Assembly: GCF_014696385.1 (NCBI RefSeq)
Contig: NZ_JACJQB010000006.1
Span: 1 to 64,000 of the forward strand
Length of the DNA: 64,000 nt
Reading direction: 5' to 3'
Source of the DNA: Pseudanabaena mucicola FACHB-723
GTDB lineage: Bacteria > Cyanobacteriota > Cyanobacteriia > Pseudanabaenales > Pseudanabaenaceae
In this document: piece after piece, positions 53,134 to 62,478 of the stretch
Position numbering within the stretch: position 1 is the first letter of the stretch
Layout of the letters: each line of letters starts with the position of its first letter
Position numbers and translations under genes: made by a program
The notes under the pieces: generated by a model
What the model saw: only the letters and a program-made list of their open reading frames with translations
What the model was told of the DNA's origin: nothing
The model's database searches: none

Positions 53134-55294
53134 TAATCGCTATTCCTGAAGATTCTCTGAGAGCAGCTTCAATAGCAGCAATATTTTCTTCATCTAGCTC
53201 TCCTGATTTGATGGCTTCAATAACTTCTGCAACTTTCTTACCCTTACTATTCCGTTGACTACGTTCTGCGGGGGATATATCACGATGAACAATACTCAGA
53301 TGTTCTCGTTCTGCTTGTGTTGGATATCGAAAATGTAATTCATAATTTTTGCTTTGTAGAGACTTATATTCATCTATTAAACTCTGCATACCTGCACCAA
53401 TCCCAAGAACCCTAACCCATGCTTTGCTACGTGTAATTGCCGTAAACAATCGATTCCGAAGAGTGGCAAGATTCGCGGAGGTTGAATGACAATCTTGAGC
53501 ATTAATGATATAGACCATGCCTGCCTCATTACCCTTGGCGCGATAGATTCCTGTAAATGTAATTGATGGTGTATCAGATTTAAAGAATATGTCTGGATCT
53601 GTATCTACTCCAGCTAAGTGTGAATTTATTTCACTTTCTAACAACTTTTTGCGGATTGATCCAACTTTTTCTCTAGTTGTTAATGGTTCGGGATTGATAA
53701 CGACAATATCATCGTAAGAAAGTTCTTCTTGCTGTAAATTTTTCTTTATTTCATTGACAACCCAATTACTCTGTTCTTCTTCATTTTTAAAAGGAATAAA
53801 TTGAATTAAGTCATTGATTGGAGAATGATTCTCTAACCATTCTGGACTTGCATCAGGTACTCGTTGAAGAACTACATTAGAGTTATCTTGTAAATCACCT
53901 TCCTTAACTTCATACCCAATTTCTCGCCAGAGTCCAGATTCTCCAAACATTTGCACCAGCCCCGTATTTCTATTTGCAGGTGGCTGACGATAAATCCCAA
54001 AGCCTAGTGCATGGGCAGTAACCAATACAGGACGAGAATTTCGATAACATTTTTCGAGAATAATGTCACTTCTAGGTTTATCAGGTGTTGGGACAGGAAA
54101 TGTAATGCGAGGTGTTCCATCAGGATATGTACCAAATATCTCTTCAGGAGTAGATACCGAAGTTCCCGAAAGATTTTGTAATTCGTCATAGGCATAGACA
54201 AGCCTTTTGGGATCATCAAGAATCTCATAGCATAAACGCAAGAATGAAGGTGGAAAATCTTGCGCCTCATCAACAAGAATTACATCATATAATTTCTTGG
54301 CTTTGTGAGAGTGTGTTAAAGCGTTTTTACATACAGCATCAAATACATTGCCACTATTGAAATTTCTTGTAGCAGAAGGGAAATCAAAATATGGAGCATC
54401 TACAGAACGACAAAACTGATGATAAATTCCGTCACGTTCTCCACCACCAGGCGCTCCCCAAGCATTTAAAACTTTTATTTGTTCCCAATCAGGCTCATTG
54501 TCAGTTTTTTTTAGAAAATTTTCAATTAGTAGTTTTAATTGACCTTTTAAAGCCCTAGTGTTGAAAGTGACTGCTATTTTCCAATCTGGATGCTGAGAGT
54601 GGAGATATGCAGCTTTTAAGGCAAGTACAATTGTTTTGCCTGAGCCAGCAAGTCCTCTTATCCGTTGAACACCTTCAACAGTCTCAATAACTGCTTTGCT
54701 TTGCAAATTATCTAATGTAGCAATTGAATCTTCTAGTTTCTTTAATTTAGATCCTCGTGAATCTGGGTTCGTGATATGTCTTCGAGATTTACCTTTGCGA
54801 ATCGTAGATATATTCTGCAATACAGAAAGCGTTGACTTGTAATAAGCAAGGCTACTTTCATGCCAACTAAATTCTTCTAACGCTGTTTGGAGGTTATCTT
54901 CATTTACAAGAATGTATTCTGAGTCGGATGAGTAATCAGTTGAAGCTAATCCAGGTGCAAAAGAAATTGTATGGATCTTTACTACAAGATCTTGCTTCTT
55001 CATTAATTCTTTGTAAAGTGTGAGGCGAGATTTAAGCTTGTTAGCTAAGTCATCCTGACGATCCTCAAACTCTGAAATATCGGAGCCTTCAATTAGATCA
55101 AAAATAACTATTCCTTTACTAGGTGATACCCATACAGCATCAAAAGGGAAACTACCGTCAGGACTGGCAATAATTGGATAACCAATAAATAATTCTCCAT
55201 CTCCACCTTTTAGAGAAGAGAAGAAGTTTACTAAAGCGCGGCTTGAGACTGGCTTACTATTGGTTCCTTGAACAATTGATGTTGAAGATGCCAT
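53126..55294 (-). CDS. UvrD-like helicase with N-terminal NERD-like domain
   Basis: A 722-residue protein. The first 110 residues have a NERD/restriction-endonuclease-like pattern (GELFIGYPII with Glu34, FDAVWVSPSKGIVIFDLIEG with Asp52), but the usual (E/Q)xK is replaced by Asp66-Leu-Ile68, so nuclease activity is doubtful. The SF1 helicase core follows: Walker A GLAGSGKT (214-221), DEAQD (342-346), a motif III-like YDELQNLSG, motif V-like FTGIYRAKGNEAGMVYIIN (about 590) and motif VI NRLFTAITRSKAWVRVLG (about 640). Coupled to the DUF2290 gene. In a neighbourhood of toxin-antitoxin genes. Confidence 0.85.
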   Translation of the reverse strand: MASSTSIVQGTNSKPVSSRALVNFFSSLKGGDGELFIGYPIIASPDGSFPFDAVWVSPSKGIVIFDLIEGSDISEFEDRQDDLANKLKSRLTLYKELMKKQDLVVKIHTISFAPGLASTDYSSDSEYILVNEDNLQTALEEFSWHESSLAYYKSTLSVLQNISTIRKGKSRRHITNPDSRGSKLKKLEDSIATLDNLQSKAVIETVEGVQRIRGLAGSGKTIVLALKAAYLHSQHPDWKIAVTFNTRALKGQLKLLIENFLKKTDNEPDWEQIKVLNAWGAPGGGERDGIYHQFCRSVDAPYFDFPSATRNFNSGNVFDAVCKNALTHSHKAKKLYDVILVDEAQDFPPSFLRLCYEILDDPKRLVYAYDELQNLSGTSVSTPEEIFGTYPDGTPRITFPVPTPDKPRSDIILEKCYRNSRPVLVTAHALGFGIYRQPPANRNTGLVQMFGESGLWREIGYEVKEGDLQDNSNVVLQRVPDASPEWLENHSPINDLIQFIPFKNEEEQSNWVVNEIKKNLQQEELSYDDIVVINPEPLTTREKVGSIRKKLLESEINSHLAGVDTDPDIFFKSDTPSITFTGIYRAKGNEAGMVYIINAQDCHSTSANLATLRNRLFTAITRSKAWVRVLGIGAGMQSLIDEYKSLQSKNYELHFRYPTQAEREHLSIVHRDISPAERSQRNSKGKKVAEVIEAIKSGELDEENIAAIEAALRESSGIAINA

Positions 55295-55372
55295 TTCCCT
55301 GATTTCCCAGATTCTTATCCTAGATAGTTTTTATCATAACAAAACATGCTTACGTCTTTACTCAGTGGCTTT

Positions 55373-55615
55373 TCATACAGGACGGCGAATACTCTTGAAA
55401 GAAACTACATCATCTCTTTCAACTTCTTGCAAAGCCTCTTGATAGTCTTCCAAAAAATTAGGAATACTCAACAACTCCTCCGTTGCATCATTGCTTTCTC
55501 TTTCATCAAGATAAGCCAAAAAATCCGCCACCACCCGCAATCTTTCAGGTGAAAGCCTTTGTAAAATCGCCTCAATTTTCTGCACAGTATAGAGATCTTC
55601 AGCAACAGCTTCCAT
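55373..55615 (-). CDS. Small antitoxin-like protein
   Basis: An 80-residue helical protein: DLYTVQKIEAILQRLSPERL, RVVADFLAYLDERES, then an acidic ELLSIPNFLEDYQEALQEVE tail. This layout is like antitoxins of RelE/HigB-type modules (DUF2281-like), but no toxin gene is adjacent. The ATG at 55615 is preferred over 55624. Not assigned with confidence. Confidence 0.6.
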   Translation of the reverse strand: MEAVAEDLYTVQKIEAILQRLSPERLRVVADFLAYLDERESNDATEELLSIPNFLEDYQEALQEVERDDVVSFKSIRRPV

Positions 55616-55703
55616 GTGAATCACCCGAGAAACTTACTGCAAACATTTTACAAGCAATTTAGCTAACTCAGGTTGCTTTATGACTGCGACAAAAACAAAT
55701 GGT

Positions 55704-56150
55704 TTACGTGCCTAGTTTTTTCTGCAAATCATTAAGCATGATGTTTTGACTGCGAATACGCCGCGACAAAATGCGAATAATATTAACGGCAATATCAGGA
55801 GTCTCATCAATTGCGTCATACAGTTGTTGCTGTGACAGCACTAAACATTCGCAATTCGTGATTGCTGACACCGATGCTGAACGGGGTTCGGCATCAAACA
55901 ACGACATTTCGCCAAAGCAGCTCCCCTTTTCCAGAACTGCCAAATCTTTGTCTTCGATATGTACGCGCACCTTGCCAGTAATGATGATGTATAGCGATCG
56001 CCCTTCCTGTCCATGGGCAAAGATCATCTTTCCTGGTGAATAGGCGACCTCATTCATTCCTGCCGCTAAGCGCACCAAAAAGCCATCCCGTAATTCTTTA
56101 AAAATCGGTACGCCACGTATTAATAGTAGTCGGTCAATACTGGTTAACAT
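55704..56150 (-). CDS. Cyclic nucleotide-binding domain protein
   Basis: A 148-residue single CNB domain without a helix-turn-helix. The phosphate-binding cassette is intact (FGEMSLFDAEPRSASV with Glu and Arg), so cAMP or cGMP binding is possible. It lies 3 bp after the stop of the large MFS/HEAT membrane protein gene, on the same strand, so the two are coupled; it may regulate or bind that protein. Confidence 0.85.
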   Translation of the reverse strand: MLTSIDRLLLIRGVPIFKELRDGFLVRLAAGMNEVAYSPGKMIFAHGQEGRSLYIIITGKVRVHIEDKDLAVLEKGSCFGEMSLFDAEPRSASVSAITNCECLVLSQQQLYDAIDETPDIAVNIIRILSRRIRSQNIMLNDLQKKLGT

Positions 56151-56153
56151 CGC

Positions 56154-59099
56154 CTAAGACTCCTTAATACCATTGCTCTGAAAGTAATAGGAAATTGCCC
56201 TAGCTTGAGCAAGTACCAAAGGATCGCGATCCTTTAATAGACGGGGCAAAATCTTGATTAGCGATCGCGGCGAAGCAACTTGCAGATAGGAAATCACCGA
56301 CTCCCTCACAAAACCTGTGGGATAGTCTAGGCATTGCAGCATTGCTTCGGCAGGTAAACCCCAACGTTGGGTACGTGCGACATGGAAGCAGCAAGCCAAA
56401 GTCCAATCTGACAGACAATATCGCAGATCGACGATTTGCTGTAAACGGTTGAGCGGGGGGAGCGGTTGATAGGGGTGAATCGTAGACAAAATATTTAGCT
56501 TGTCGGAAACAGAGCGGCTGTCAATTACGGATAAAAGGACTTTTTTGAGACCAAGATCAACTGTATTGTCTAAAATTTCCATACCACGGGCTATTCCCCC
56601 CTTGGAACCAGACAAGATGTTAAAAGTTGCGGCTTGAATCGCGGAGGATGGATAGAGGAATTTCATCATTAATAAAATTCGCTCTAGGCTATTGATGGCT
56701 TCATTTTGCAAAGAGTCAAGCAATAGATCGATTTCGGTGTTGGTGTTATTTCCTAAGGAAATATCTTCGATACCTGCCCATACCTCTGCCATAAGTCTAA
56801 ACTCTTGCAGGATCATTTTTTCAATTCCGCCCCTGCCCATTATTTCGAGAATTAATTCGATGCCTTGTTCCTGTGGAATCCGCAGCAATGAACGCAGGAT
56901 TTGTCGCCGATTTTTACCCCAACATTTAGGTAAATTATTTGCTAGTACGCCGATCGATGTCTCTGAGCAAATTTCCCCCAAGATGTCCCAAGCTTGAATG
57001 CGTACATTGTCGGGACTGCGATCGCAAAAAGCTAGATCTAAAAGCGGTGCAATCGCGTCATCACCGAGATTAACTAGCGCTTGGTGGGCAGCTTTGCGGG
57101 TCGCTTTGTAATGTAAGCCCCGAATGATCGATGGGAAATATTCGCTAACACGGGTTGCTGCGATCGCACCTAAGAGGGCGCAACGCACCTCAATCGATGG
57201 ATCTTGCAACAACTGTGGCACATAAAAACGCAGAGACTGCATAAAGGCAGCCTCTGCCAAAGCCCGACAACCTAGAACCCGTTCTGATTGCGAATGGCTA
57301 GTGAGCATATGGCGCAAAGTATTGGTTGCCTCAGCGACTTGGGTCGGTGAGCCGAGTCGCATCATCATCGCCACGGCTGTACCGCGAATAATCGGATGTT
57401 GTTCGAGATTGAGATAGCGCCGCAAACCATCGATATCGCGACTTTTTTCATCGGCAAGCAGTAGGTAACGTAAGCATAGGGCTTGGACTTGTGGCGAGTT
57501 ACTGCTTGTTTTCATAACCTCGCGGACATAGGGCAAATACCTTGCTTCAGGATTTTCTAACATTGCCTTGAGGCTTTGGGCTTGCAGTTCGGGAGACATT
57601 TGCGCCAACATGGGGGCAAGGGATTCGCCAACGGACTGCGGAGCAATTTGCGTCAACAGGTCAATACATACTGACTGCTCCAGTTGAGTTTCTGCCCTGA
57701 CTACGGATTCTGATACAGCGCGTTTCATTTCGCGAGGATCGACGGTCATCATACTCAGATGCCCACTTTCCACATTTTGGATCAATAACTCTAAATATCC
57801 CCGTCGCAATAGAAGGATGATCCCCACCCAAATAATTGCCACAAAGACAATAACCGCCGCAAACGAATTGGAGAAAATATCCGCAGCCATGCTGCTGCTC
57901 TTAAAAATGCCACTGAATAGCCAAATGAGAACGCCTGCCCCACCTGTGGCGAGGGGATCGGCAATGCCACGGACAAAGGATTGAATTTGACTACGAAATT
58001 GGTCGGGAACTGCCTGAAATAGTGTTGGCGAGGTGGCGGCAACAATCGTAAAGCGAAATAACTCGTCAAAAAATTTCAGTACCACGAACCCAACTAGCAA
58101 ACCGAAGGGGGCAAAACCTGCGATCGTGCCTGTGATGATAATGCCGATCGGGGGCATCAATACGGCAAAAAATACACCAATTCGCTCGATAATGCGGCTA
58201 GAGCCAAAAAGCTGTAATGTCAGCTTAAATACCCCCATAATGCCGCCAAAAATCCCTAAAAAGCTGCCGATCGCTTCTTCGGTTTTAAGATGAATTTCTA
58301 GTTGAGTTTGATACTGAAACTCAATCATGAAAAACAAAACCTGCGCGGCGATAAAGAAGCCAAACAGGAGCCAGACGTATTTTAAGATATTGCCTGAGAG
58401 GGAACGAGTGGCAATTTCACGGTCTTCATCGCTGCGATAAACAGTATTGGGAAAGGCTTGGCGATAGCGACTGCTGAGATAAAAAAGGACGCAGGAACCT
58501 AGCAAAATCATTAGGCAAGTGCCGAGGATCATATTGATCGCACCAACCCAGCGCACTAAAAAGGGGTAGGAAAACCCACCAACGATTTCCGCAACAATAA
58601 TGCCTGTACTAATTAGCGGAAAGGCTCGTTTGATTTCACGAATGTTAAATAGTTGGTTCGCGGCAATATCATTGTTGATATTACTCAGTACATAAATGCC
58701 TTCTACCCATAGCCGAATCGCAAATACGGCAACCATAAATAAATATGTGCCTTTTTGCATTAATCCCATCCATGCTAGGGGTAGGGGTAGGGCAAGTAAC
58801 AGTGATATGCCCAGCATTACCCAACGCAAGGGAAATAACTTTTGCAGCCATGAATAAAATACTCCCAGTGCAGTAACGACTACTGCGGTGGAAATATAGA
58901 TCCACACAAGGTTTTCGGCTCTGTAGGTTTCTAGAAATAGGGTGGAGCTGGAGTATTCTAGCCATACTGCGCCGATTGATGTCATGCCATAGAATAAAAA
59001 CATCAAAAATGTGCGTTCAGCTTCGTCTGGGCGCAGATTGACGATTCTGAGGAATCGACGCATTAATGAGTTGGGATTGGGAATGGCTGAGGCATCCAT
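56154..59099 (-). CDS. Large membrane protein: MFS/NTT-like transporter domain plus HEAT repeats
   Basis: A 981-residue protein. Residues about 25-435 have about a dozen hydrophobic segments and resemble the NTT (ADP/ATP translocase) or MFS fold (GMTSIGAVWLEYSSSTLFLE, then FIAAQVLFFMIEFQYQTQLE). The remaining 540 residues are a soluble alpha-solenoid with HEAT-like repeats (SIEVRCALLGAIAATRV, VRIQAWDILGEICSE). Fusions of a transporter-like core and HEAT repeats occur in cyanobacteria and their cargo is unknown. It is followed by the CNB gene. Divergent from the nuclease gene. Confidence 0.8.
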   Translation of the reverse strand: MDASAIPNPNSLMRRFLRIVNLRPDEAERTFLMFLFYGMTSIGAVWLEYSSSTLFLETYRAENLVWIYISTAVVVTALGVFYSWLQKLFPLRWVMLGISLLLALPLPLAWMGLMQKGTYLFMVAVFAIRLWVEGIYVLSNINNDIAANQLFNIREIKRAFPLISTGIIVAEIVGGFSYPFLVRWVGAINMILGTCLMILLGSCVLFYLSSRYRQAFPNTVYRSDEDREIATRSLSGNILKYVWLLFGFFIAAQVLFFMIEFQYQTQLEIHLKTEEAIGSFLGIFGGIMGVFKLTLQLFGSSRIIERIGVFFAVLMPPIGIIITGTIAGFAPFGLLVGFVVLKFFDELFRFTIVAATSPTLFQAVPDQFRSQIQSFVRGIADPLATGGAGVLIWLFSGIFKSSSMAADIFSNSFAAVIVFVAIIWVGIILLLRRGYLELLIQNVESGHLSMMTVDPREMKRAVSESVVRAETQLEQSVCIDLLTQIAPQSVGESLAPMLAQMSPELQAQSLKAMLENPEARYLPYVREVMKTSSNSPQVQALCLRYLLLADEKSRDIDGLRRYLNLEQHPIIRGTAVAMMMRLGSPTQVAEATNTLRHMLTSHSQSERVLGCRALAEAAFMQSLRFYVPQLLQDPSIEVRCALLGAIAATRVSEYFPSIIRGLHYKATRKAAHQALVNLGDDAIAPLLDLAFCDRSPDNVRIQAWDILGEICSETSIGVLANNLPKCWGKNRRQILRSLLRIPQEQGIELILEIMGRGGIEKMILQEFRLMAEVWAGIEDISLGNNTNTEIDLLLDSLQNEAINSLERILLMMKFLYPSSAIQAATFNILSGSKGGIARGMEILDNTVDLGLKKVLLSVIDSRSVSDKLNILSTIHPYQPLPPLNRLQQIVDLRYCLSDWTLACCFHVARTQRWGLPAEAMLQCLDYPTGFVRESVISYLQVASPRSLIKILPRLLKDRDPLVLAQARAISYYFQSNGIKES

Positions 59100-59123
59100 A
59101 AATAGCGGCTGTCAATTGACGAT

Positions 59124-59957
59124 ATGGTACTACAAGAAAGTAAATCTGCAATCAAATCACCGATGACAGCTATTTTGACCGTTACGCCGATCTCGCAAGG
59201 GCATCTTCATGCTTGGGAAACCTGTCGGCGGAAATACCGATATAGTTTTTTAGAGGATTTGAGTTTACCTGAAGCTGACTTACAACGCCAACGGACTTTA
59301 TTACTAGGTTCAAATTTTCACTTGCTGATGCAGCAAAGGGAGCTAGGGTTGGATGTGTCGGCGTTGGCGAGCAGTGATGATAAATTACAGTCTTGGCTGG
59401 ATGCTTTTGAGTCTCAGCCTCCCAAGATGATAGACGGTGAAAGACTATGTGAGCATCGCCGTACTTTAGAGATTGCGATCGCAATTGCTAATCAACAGGA
59501 AAATAACTGCGATCGCAATTGTTTTGTATTGACAGCGATCTATGACTTTTTGATTTTGGGTAAGCATACAGCGCAAATACTTGATTGGAAAACCCATCAA
59601 ATTGCGATCGCACCAGAACAATTAAAAAATAATTGGCAAACCCGTCTCTATTTGTATTTGTTAGCGAAGACAACTACCTATAGTCCTGCTCAACTATCGA
59701 TGACCTATTGGTTTGCGAATACTGCTGAGTCCGTAATTATTAATTATTCGCAGAGTGAATATGAGCTTACTGAACAGCGATTACAGCAAATTTTGACGGA
59801 AATTACGAAAGCAGGTGATGATTTGGAGCAGTACCCAAAAGTTGCCTTGGGAAGTGATGCTTGTAATTATTGTGAATTTCGCGATCGCTGCGATCGGGGT
59901 GAGGTATTCGCAAAAGTGTTTACCGATATTACTGAAATTTCGGAAATCGAAATTTAA
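59124..59957 (+). CDS. PD-(D/E)XK nuclease family protein (RecB-like)
   Basis: A 277-residue protein with the RecB/Cas4-type nuclease layout: QGHLHAWETCRRKYRYSFLE (Q-box-like start with Cys), catalytic Asp in VLTAIYDFL, (D)xK in QILDWKTH, then a C-terminal Cys cluster (DACNYCEFRDRCDRG) that, with the early Cys, could bind an iron-sulfur cluster as in Cas4/AddB. No cas genes are near. The first 13 residues are possibly leader; Met14 (59163) is an alternative start. Probably in DNA repair. Confidence 0.85.
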   Translation: MVLQESKSAIKSPMTAILTVTPISQGHLHAWETCRRKYRYSFLEDLSLPEADLQRQRTLLLGSNFHLLMQQRELGLDVSALASSDDKLQSWLDAFESQPPKMIDGERLCEHRRTLEIAIAIANQQENNCDRNCFVLTAIYDFLILGKHTAQILDWKTHQIAIAPEQLKNNWQTRLYLYLLAKTTTYSPAQLSMTYWFANTAESVIINYSQSEYELTEQRLQQILTEITKAGDDLEQYPKVALGSDACNYCEFRDRCDRGEVFAKVFTDITEISEIEI

Positions 59958-59962
59958 TAACC

Positions 59963-59993
59963 AAGAAGGGAGGCGCTCTGCGCCTCCCTTCTT
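59963..59993. terminator. Hairpin between convergent genes
   Basis: AAGAAGGGAGGCGC/GCGCCTCCCTTCTT with TCT loop, between the PD-(D/E)XK gene and gltX. Likely two-way terminator, member of the GCG-core set. Confidence 0.7.
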
Positions 59994-60000
59994 CACATAA

Positions 60001-61437
60001 TTAGGCAGCTACAGCCCTTTGCAAGCGGGGCAAGGCTAAGCCCTTGCGATGCAGCAAAATAAACGAAGGAATAATTTCAGGTCCGTGCAGATCGCCTGTG
60101 AGGGCAGCTCGCAATGACTTCATGACTACGCCTTTCTTGACACCTTGGGACTTGGTGACATTTTTGATCACTTCCCCAGCACTATCAGCATCAAGCGACT
60201 CAGTTTCCTTGAGGGCATCGATGAGCGCTGTAATCACACCAGATACACCTTCACCTTGGAGGGTTGTCTTCGCATCATCGGTATAGTCTTCAAAATCAGT
60301 AAAAAAGAATTTACTGATGGTGGCGGCATCGGTGAGCAAAGTCAAGCTGGGGGCAATCAGTTTGGTGAGATCCAGTAGCCATTGACGATCAACGGATTCC
60401 AGATCATAGCCAGCATCCTTGAGAAATGGCGTAATGCGATCGCAAACATCTTCCGTTGGCAATGAGTGCAAATATTGACTATTAATCCAATTCAATTTGT
60501 CCCAATCAAACTTCGCCCCTGCCTTATTGACGCGATCGAAGCTGAAGATTTGAGAAGCTTCTTGGAGCGTGAAGATTTCTTTTCCATCACTCGGAGACCA
60601 ACCCAAGAGCGCCATATAGTTGTTAAATGCTTCGGGAATATAGCCCATATTCCGAAATTCCCAAACAGAAGTTGCGCCATCACGTTTCGAGATTTTTGCG
60701 CCCTGTTGATTGAGAATGAGCGGTGTATGCCCGAATTGTGGTGGTGTTGCGCCGAGGGCTTCGTAGATCAGGATTTGCTTAGCGGTATTGGCGATATGGT
60801 CTTCCCCGCGAATAACTTGGGTAATTGCCATGTCAATATCATCGACAACTACGGCAAAGTTATACAAAGGTAAGCCAATATTGCCTTGCTCATCAACACG
60901 GGCAATCACCATATCACCACCCAGATCGCTGCTGCTCCAAGAGACCGTGCCGCGTACTAGATCATTCCATGCGATCGTCCGAGGTTCTTCGATAATAAAT
61001 CGAATCACAGGGCGGCGACCTTCAGCTTCAAAGGCTTGACGTTGCTCCTCACTAAGGTGGCGATGACGATTGTCATAGCGAGGGGCTTGCTTATTAGCTT
61101 TTTGGGCTTCGCGCATTGCCTCTAGTTCTGCTTCGGTGCAGTAGCAGAAGTAGGCTTTTTTATCGGCAAGTAATTTCTCTACGGCAGCAATATAGCGATC
61201 GCTGCGTTGGGTTTGGAAAAAGGGGCCTTCGTCAAAGTTAATCCCCAACCAAGCCAGGCCTTCTAAAATATTTTGGGTGTATTCGTCCTTAGAACGTTCG
61301 CGATCGGTATCTTCGATTCTGAGGATAAATGTCCCGCCTTGATTACGGGCATACAGCCAATTAAATACGGCGGTGCGGGCAGTACCAATATGCAGGTTAC
61401 CCGTGGGACTTGGTGCAATGCGAACTCGAACAGACAT
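60001..61437 (-). CDS. gltX: Glutamyl-tRNA synthetase
   Basis: Charges tRNA-Glu (and in cyanobacteria also tRNA-Gln, later amidated), and so supplies Glu-tRNA for tetrapyrrole synthesis. The 478-residue class I enzyme has the HIGH motif as PSPTGNLHIGTART (about 9-22) and KMSKS as AKISKRDGATS (about 254). The Zn motif (CxCxnCxC) seen in some bacterial GluRS is represented only by FCYCTEAELEAMREA near 97. C-terminal anticodon domains are complete. Starts MSVRVRIAPS; normal length. Confidence 0.95.
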   Translation of the reverse strand: MSVRVRIAPSPTGNLHIGTARTAVFNWLYARNQGGTFILRIEDTDRERSKDEYTQNILEGLAWLGINFDEGPFFQTQRSDRYIAAVEKLLADKKAYFCYCTEAELEAMREAQKANKQAPRYDNRHRHLSEEQRQAFEAEGRRPVIRFIIEEPRTIAWNDLVRGTVSWSSSDLGGDMVIARVDEQGNIGLPLYNFAVVVDDIDMAITQVIRGEDHIANTAKQILIYEALGATPPQFGHTPLILNQQGAKISKRDGATSVWEFRNMGYIPEAFNNYMALLGWSPSDGKEIFTLQEASQIFSFDRVNKAGAKFDWDKLNWINSQYLHSLPTEDVCDRITPFLKDAGYDLESVDRQWLLDLTKLIAPSLTLLTDAATISKFFFTDFEDYTDDAKTTLQGEGVSGVITALIDALKETESLDADSAGEVIKNVTKSQGVKKGVVMKSLRAALTGDLHGPEIIPSFILLHRKGLALPRLQRAVAA

Positions 61438-61701
61438 GAATTTGTAAACGTTATAAAATCCGATTATCCTTCATATCACGTTACTGTGGCTAAATAAAGC
61501 GATCGAGATCGTCCAGTCAAAATTTCAATTCAAAATTTCAATGGGTAGGGATGATCAAGGATATTTAGCTAAATGATTTATTTTGGGATGTGTTGAGCTA
61601 TCGCGTAGTGATTCCTAAAACTTGTCTATTGGGATGATTATCATTAAAGCGATCGCCTATAATACCAACCAGATAGCTAAGATACTTTTGAGGTAATTCC
61701 G

Positions 61702-62406
61702 ATGCTCCAAATCGATCTCAAACATCTGCCCACCAGCGACGAATTACCAGATTCTGACGATACACCTGTGGATAACGAAGACCAGAATTTTGTACCAAAC
61801 TTACTATTATTTCTATTGGAATATATTTGGAAAAATCGTGATGATTGGTACTTTGGCGTGGATATGGGTATCTATCACACCACTGGTGTAAGTCCGAGGG
61901 TTCCCATAATTCCTGACGGATTTTTGAGTTTAGGTGTAGAAAGGCGCAAAAATGGCAAATCACGTAGTAGCTATGTGATGTGGGAAGAGGAATATACTGC
62001 ACCAATTTTGACGCTAGAAGTTGTCTCACACAGCTATAGTGATGAATACGAGAAAAAATTAGAGATTTATCGCAAATTAGGCGTTAAATATTATGTAATT
62101 TATAATCCTCAATTCTGGCGACGTGATGGACATCTGCCCTTTGAGGTTTATAAATTAGTGGATGGTGATTACCAATTACAGATTGGTGAGCCATTGTGGA
62201 TGCCAGAGATCGGTTTAGGTCTTGGACGCTGTGTGTTGCCAAGCGATCGCTTTGGACGTGAAATATTATCGTGGTTTGATGAACGGGGACAGCGTTATCT
62301 TACAGGCGAAGAAAAGGCTGATTTTGAGCGACAACGAGCAGATGCTGCTCAAAATCAGGTGGAGTTATTATTGGCAAAGTTGCGATCGCTTGGTGTTGAT
62401 GCGTAA
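61702..62406 (+). CDS. Uma2 family protein (restriction-endonuclease-like), first copy
   Basis: A 234-residue protein of the cyanobacterial Uma2/DUF820 group, with the PD-(D/E)XK-like fold. Visible: IIPDGFLSLGVERR (Asp), PILTLEVVSHSYSDEYEKKL (E-x-V/K region) and EIYRKLGVKYYVIYNP. The C-terminus (ERQRADAAQNQVELLLAKLR) is the coiled tail of longer Uma2 proteins. Typical members are abundant, multi-copy and of uncertain function. Followed by a second Uma2 gene and by a remnant with the same ends. Confidence 0.88.
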   Translation: MLQIDLKHLPTSDELPDSDDTPVDNEDQNFVPNLLLFLLEYIWKNRDDWYFGVDMGIYHTTGVSPRVPIIPDGFLSLGVERRKNGKSRSSYVMWEEEYTAPILTLEVVSHSYSDEYEKKLEIYRKLGVKYYVIYNPQFWRRDGHLPFEVYKLVDGDYQLQIGEPLWMPEIGLGLGRCVLPSDRFGREILSWFDERGQRYLTGEEKADFERQRADAAQNQVELLLAKLRSLGVDA

Positions 62407-62478
62407 TCGCAAATCTTGATCGAATCTTATAAATATTCTTTTTATTAACTCTTATCAGCAAAATATTGTAGGTAAATC

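Noticed and set aside
59124-59957. Cas4 identity for the PD-(D/E)XK nuclease
   Set aside because: Cys pattern is similar, but there are no cas genes or arrays nearby; a RecB-like repair role is at least as likely.
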